This document shows positions 60,558-64,000 of a DNA stretch of 64,000 bases, piece by piece. A program made the translations under genes and the position numbers. Numbering within the stretch: position 1 is the stretch's first letter; each line of letters opens with the position of its first letter. The stretch is from Stictocephala bisonia. Lineage: Eukaryota; Arthropoda; Insecta; Hemiptera; Membracidae. The notes under the pieces were generated by a model. That model saw only the letters and a list, made by a program, of their open reading frames with translations, did no database searches and had not been told where the DNA came from. The DNA is taken from positions 1,054,001 to 1,118,000 of the forward strand of contig JAQJVL010000200.1 of assembly GCA_035578905.1 (NCBI GenBank), written 5' to 3'.

Positions 60558-63500
60558 CTGAAACCAATAACTCAACTGTACAAGTTTGATGTGTATAAAA
60601 TAGTTTTGTTAGCTTTGAATCCTATAAAATATTTGTACGTTTAAAAGTTTGTAAATGATAACGTTTCCAAGCGTTAGGGATCTTAGAAATAATTATACAA
60701 GTTAATTTGCTTGTATCCATCATTCTATTTCAGTGACATTATAGAGGTTAAACTACTAAGATTCTACAGAATTGCTTAAGTGAACATTTCCTCACACATG
60801 AATAGTATTTTGTATTGTATACATTGCATGGAATAATATATTCTAGAGTAATATATTGAACTATCTTTTCTACACATCTGTGAGTTTCATTATAAGTTAA
60901 AAGATCGTCTTATTTTACCAGGCGAAGTTATGGCTAAGAAGCCCTCTCTAACCTGGGGACCAATGGCTTAACGTGATTTCCATAGGATATCAGCCAGAAC
61001 CTTAGTTTTATCAAATAAAATTCCATGTTTCATATTTGTGCCATGCTTTGCGACCACGACCACACTATCTTCATTTATTGTATGTCTAATATATTTTTTG
61101 AGTGTTGAGGAAATCAACCATTTAGTTTCTCCTATTTATAACGATCCACAGGTACATGGGTCACAAGGTGCACATAAGGGAATAAGTTGCATGGCAAGAC
61201 ACTGCCCTTTAGCTATGGCCACTCCTAAAGGCATAGCATAAATACGAAATATGGAATTTTATTTGATAAAACTAAGGTTCTGGCTAATATTCCCATATTA
61301 CTACCCCGAATGGTTCGAGAATCGATAGAAATATTTAAGACTGATAAAGTTTTCAATAGCGATGACAATTTAAGAATTTCGAAGGCATGGATTACAACAA
61401 GATAGACGCCTAAGGGCGGGTCACGTGGTTGATGTTCCCTCCCCTGAAGAACTGTTTTTACCAGTCTTGAATACATAGCAGAGAAATTGTAATACCACTT
61501 CTGTCTCAGAGATACTACTGAGGATGATGATGTGTTATTCTCTTTCCTCCATTTGTTCTTGCAACCCACTTTAATTTTCCTCCATATCAATGTCGTCAGT
61601 ATAATCATCACTTTGACTGCATTCCCTAATATGGTTTTCACCTTTCTTAGGATGACTTACAAGACCGTATTAATACGTTCATTGTGTTTATAATTTCTCG
61701 GCCATTCATCCTGTGTGTCATGCGATCTCGGGGTCTTGTTGCATAACATCAATTCAGTACGGGACAAGATCTCGTTGCGCAATAGAAGTTCTGCGCACAA
61801 TATCACATCATCAATTGAAGAAAAATCACTCTAAGTTATTGTTTTAGAACTATCAAGTTTCTGACGTCGTAAGTGCTATGCAGGGTGTGGATATAGCATA
61901 TAAGCACGAGGCCTTGGGATCTTGTGTCACATATAAGGAAGTACTACAATAAATTATACTCTAGCTGAGAAATTGAGGTTATGTTGTAAATAAACAGACG
62001 ACTCAACAACCATGTGGAACAACTCTCCCGCCTTTTCAAACAACAGCTAATATACAATCTGTTTGCTAATATACAAAACATATGGTTTAGCCTACCATCT
62101 AATCGACGAGGTCTATAGGTCTCGTATTGCATATAACTAATACGTCATTACTCTGATGCGGCACGTAAGCTATAGATCTCGTGTAAGATTTAGGTTACTA
62201 TTAAATTCACAAAAAAAAAATCTTTCCATAGAGTTCAACTCCTGCAACAATGCGTTAATTACAACGAAAAAAATCACAAACATTTTTACATTATATACAT
62301 ACATTATATACATACATTATATACACCTTATAAACATTCACATATAAGGAATTAAATGCGAATTTCATCACCGTGTGAATGTAAGCCTACGACACGAGAC
62401 CCTGGGATCTTGTGACGCAGTGAACATGCTAAACAACATTAGGGAAAGCAAACTTCCTTGCTTCAAGCCTCTTTCTACTCTGAACCATTCTGTATTTCCC
62501 TCCCAAGTTCTTATTCTGCTTTCACTTTATGTAAAATTTTATACCAGCTTTACCTAAAATAGAGTGCCGATTTGACCCAATATTGTTACATTTTAACAGT
62601 ATTTTGTTCACTCTACCTTATATCATACTGGGCTATATTGTCTACTGTGTATTATTAAGAGATTCGAAGCTAGAGTAAAAGTACCTAATAATTCTAGTAA
62701 TATCATGCCAAAAACCTACGACGTTACTAGTTTACAAACAGTATTATAGATAAACTACCTGTACTGTAGCCTTAGGCAGCCAGGCCAAGTTGACAAACAA
62801 TATTTCTTTCCAATTGAGGTTTCCTCCAAGCAACACGACACAACAAGCTGCTACACGAACCTGTTACAAATAAATAATATGGTTTATTAACATTGAAATA
62901 ACAGGCGTGGGATAAGTTTATTTATTTTAACAAAAGGTAAGGACAAGGTTTCTCTGGACCAGTCTGCATTGGCTTTCATAAACCTGTTGTTGTTGCGAGG
63001 CCCTAAACTTTTTGTGATTTTTGTAATGTTTCTTTCAATTTGGCTCTTCAGCCAAAGAGTGTATATGTTGAAGCAGTGGTGTGCTGAAACTTACAATACC
63101 TTAGGAAAGGAATTCAGAGGGTATATATGTAAGGTAAGATGTTGTGTAGTTTTACCTGATAAATTTTCAAAATAATATGTTTTTAACTTCAGCACATATA
63201 AAAATTCATTCATTTACAGTATATTTGTTTGCCTCCTAAAAAACGAAGGTGTTTGACACTGCTACAATAATAATGTAGATAGAAAATTACACCTGTTTTA
63301 GACTCTCCTGCGTTAGGATATTGCTTGTTGAGATAGTTTACTTTTACAGAGTTGATTTGGACTGTGCATTTTTACTAGAAAATGACTAAAAATGTAAAAA
63401 AGTTATAACACAAAATGTTCTGATTTACTACAAAACAAAGAGATAAAAATTAGGAAAAAGATTGCTTTGGAGTGAGGCTTAATTTAATTTCCTTTTTTCA

Positions 63501-64000
63501 AGTTTATATTTTAACTTGAATTTTAAGTGTAAGCTAACAAAATTGTAAAAATTATTTAGCAATTTATTGGATTTGACTTATATTCTTTTTGCTTATTCTT
63601 CAATAAAAAAACACTGATGTTCTGTAGTATAATACTTTTGTAGAACATACATGTTTCGTATTTCATATACAGCCATGATGTATTTTTAAACTTAGCCAAA
63701 GCCATTAAACAAGTAGATAGAAAATGTTTAATCTTGAACTCCACCGTATCTAGATTTCCAATCTCGCCAAATCAGCTAATCGCCGCTTTGATCCAGCTAG
63801 TTAAGATTTGACTATACTTAGGATTTTAATAGTGATCATTTCTATCATTGTTAATACTTTAGGTATAATCTTTGATAAGTAGTTTGATTTAATATACATC
63901 ATTATAAATTAGTAAAAAAGAAAATAAGAAACTTGCCACAAGAGCACCGCAGATCACCAATAGCCCTGAGCTGATTGTTTCCAATCTCAGCTCGTTTAGA
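60327..64000 (-). CDS. Sodium/proton antiporter of the SLC9B (NHA) family, last three coding exons
   Basis: SLC9B proteins (NHA1/NHA2) exchange Na+ or Li+ for H+ across plasma or mitochondrial membranes. Visible coding parts, in order on the minus strand, are 64000-63937 (partial), 62860-62759 and 60557-60327. They join in frame to give a hydrophobic segment (SSGLLVICGALV), a second (VRVAACCVVLLGG), the family signature NWKEILFVNLAWLPKATVQ running on across the splice into AALAPDALD, and a last membrane segment (ILTIAVLSILLTAPLGSIGI) followed by GPRLL and a charged, Lys/Asp/Glu-rich cytoplasmic tail ending TERV-stop. The 5' nine or ten membrane segments lie beyond the right edge. It is convergent with PSMA7. 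Subtype (NHA1 or NHA2) cannot be decided. Confidence 0.85.
60558..62758 (-). other. Last intron of the SLC9B-like gene
   Basis: It contains an inverted repeat: 60983-61046 (CAGCCAGAACCTTAGTTTTA...) against 61237-61298. A TATATACATACAT tandem lies at 62285-62325. The 138-codon minus-strand frame at 61225-61641 lies across one arm and has no family resemblance. Confidence 0.5.
62759..62860 (-). CDS. SLC9B-like penultimate coding exon
   Basis: 34 codons, phase 0 at both ends, acceptor TTTGTAACAG, donor CAG|GTAGTT. It encodes VRVAACCVVLLGGNLNWKE and the WLPKATVQ signature. Confidence 0.85.
62861..63936 (-). other. Intron of the SLC9B-like gene
   Basis: AT-rich with only short frames; no repeat recognised. 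Confidence 0.5.
63937..64000 (-). CDS. SLC9B-like upstream exon (partial)
   Basis: An open frame ending SSGLLVICGALV. The donor appears to be GCAAGT (a GC-AG intron). The alternative GT three bases upstream (GTGGCA) is also in frame and would drop one Val. The 5' end is beyond the window. Confidence 0.68.

Noticed and set aside
61225..61641. 138-codon minus-strand frame as a gene
   Set aside because: It sits in an intron, overlaps an inverted repeat, and matches no family I recognise; described as a finding instead.

Overview
The window is nuclear DNA from an animal, most likely an arthropod (insect) with a large, AT-rich, transposon-packed genome. It has spliced genes with GT-AG introns, very long introns, non-LTR retrotransposons of several clades, tRNA-derived SINEs, mariner, pogo/Tigger and hAT relics and several TTAA-flanked elements. 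The species cannot be fixed from sequence alone; a hemipteran-like insect is only an impression.

Host genes. (1) On the minus strand at 464-821 is a probable coding exon of a UBAC1-like protein (ubiquitin-like N-terminal region) that runs off the left edge. (2) On the plus strand is a complete proteasome alpha subunit gene, PSMA7 (20S alpha-4): six coding exons, 10344-47220, joining without frame breaks to 250 codons. Introns 1 (9.5 kb) and 2 (18.8 kb) are filled with transposons. (3) On the minus strand at 60327-64000 are the last three coding exons of an SLC9B (NHA-type) sodium/proton antiporter, convergent with PSMA7 and open at the right edge.

Mobile DNA by region. 1.6-5.95 kb: a plus-strand LINE split by a minus-strand Jockey-like element with an 11-bp target duplication. 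6.1 kb: hAT relic. 7.1-8.7 kb: internally deleted LINE. 9.5 and 11.4 kb: SINEs. 11.9-15.6 kb: RTE-like LINE with a 495-codon ORF, an opposed second copy, and copies of an AT-rich inverted-repeat family. 17.0-19.0 kb: TTAA element. 20.2-22.9 kb: two LINE relics. 22.9-34.5 kb: an unusual LINE whose first ORF joins an SGNH-hydrolase tail to a macro domain and overlaps the endonuclease ORF by TAATG. This LINE is interrupted by an 8,069-bp near-perfect palindrome (23920-31988) flanked by the 6-bp duplication TAGGTT. 34.5-36.9 kb: another LINE. 37-60 kb: LINE tails, a Tigger-like MITE, four more TTAA elements, foldbacks, a 685-bp tandem duplication and mariner relics.

The two observations most worth following are the giant palindrome (arms of about 3.94 kb, 182-bp spacer, 6-bp duplication, internal arrays of phased AAATTT/G-runs and TATA-plus-ATGGCG modules, lying inside a proteasome-gene intron) and the SGNH-macro-endonuclease retrotransposon around it.

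Every element boundary here was read by eye. Family names rest on motif recognition, not on database searches.
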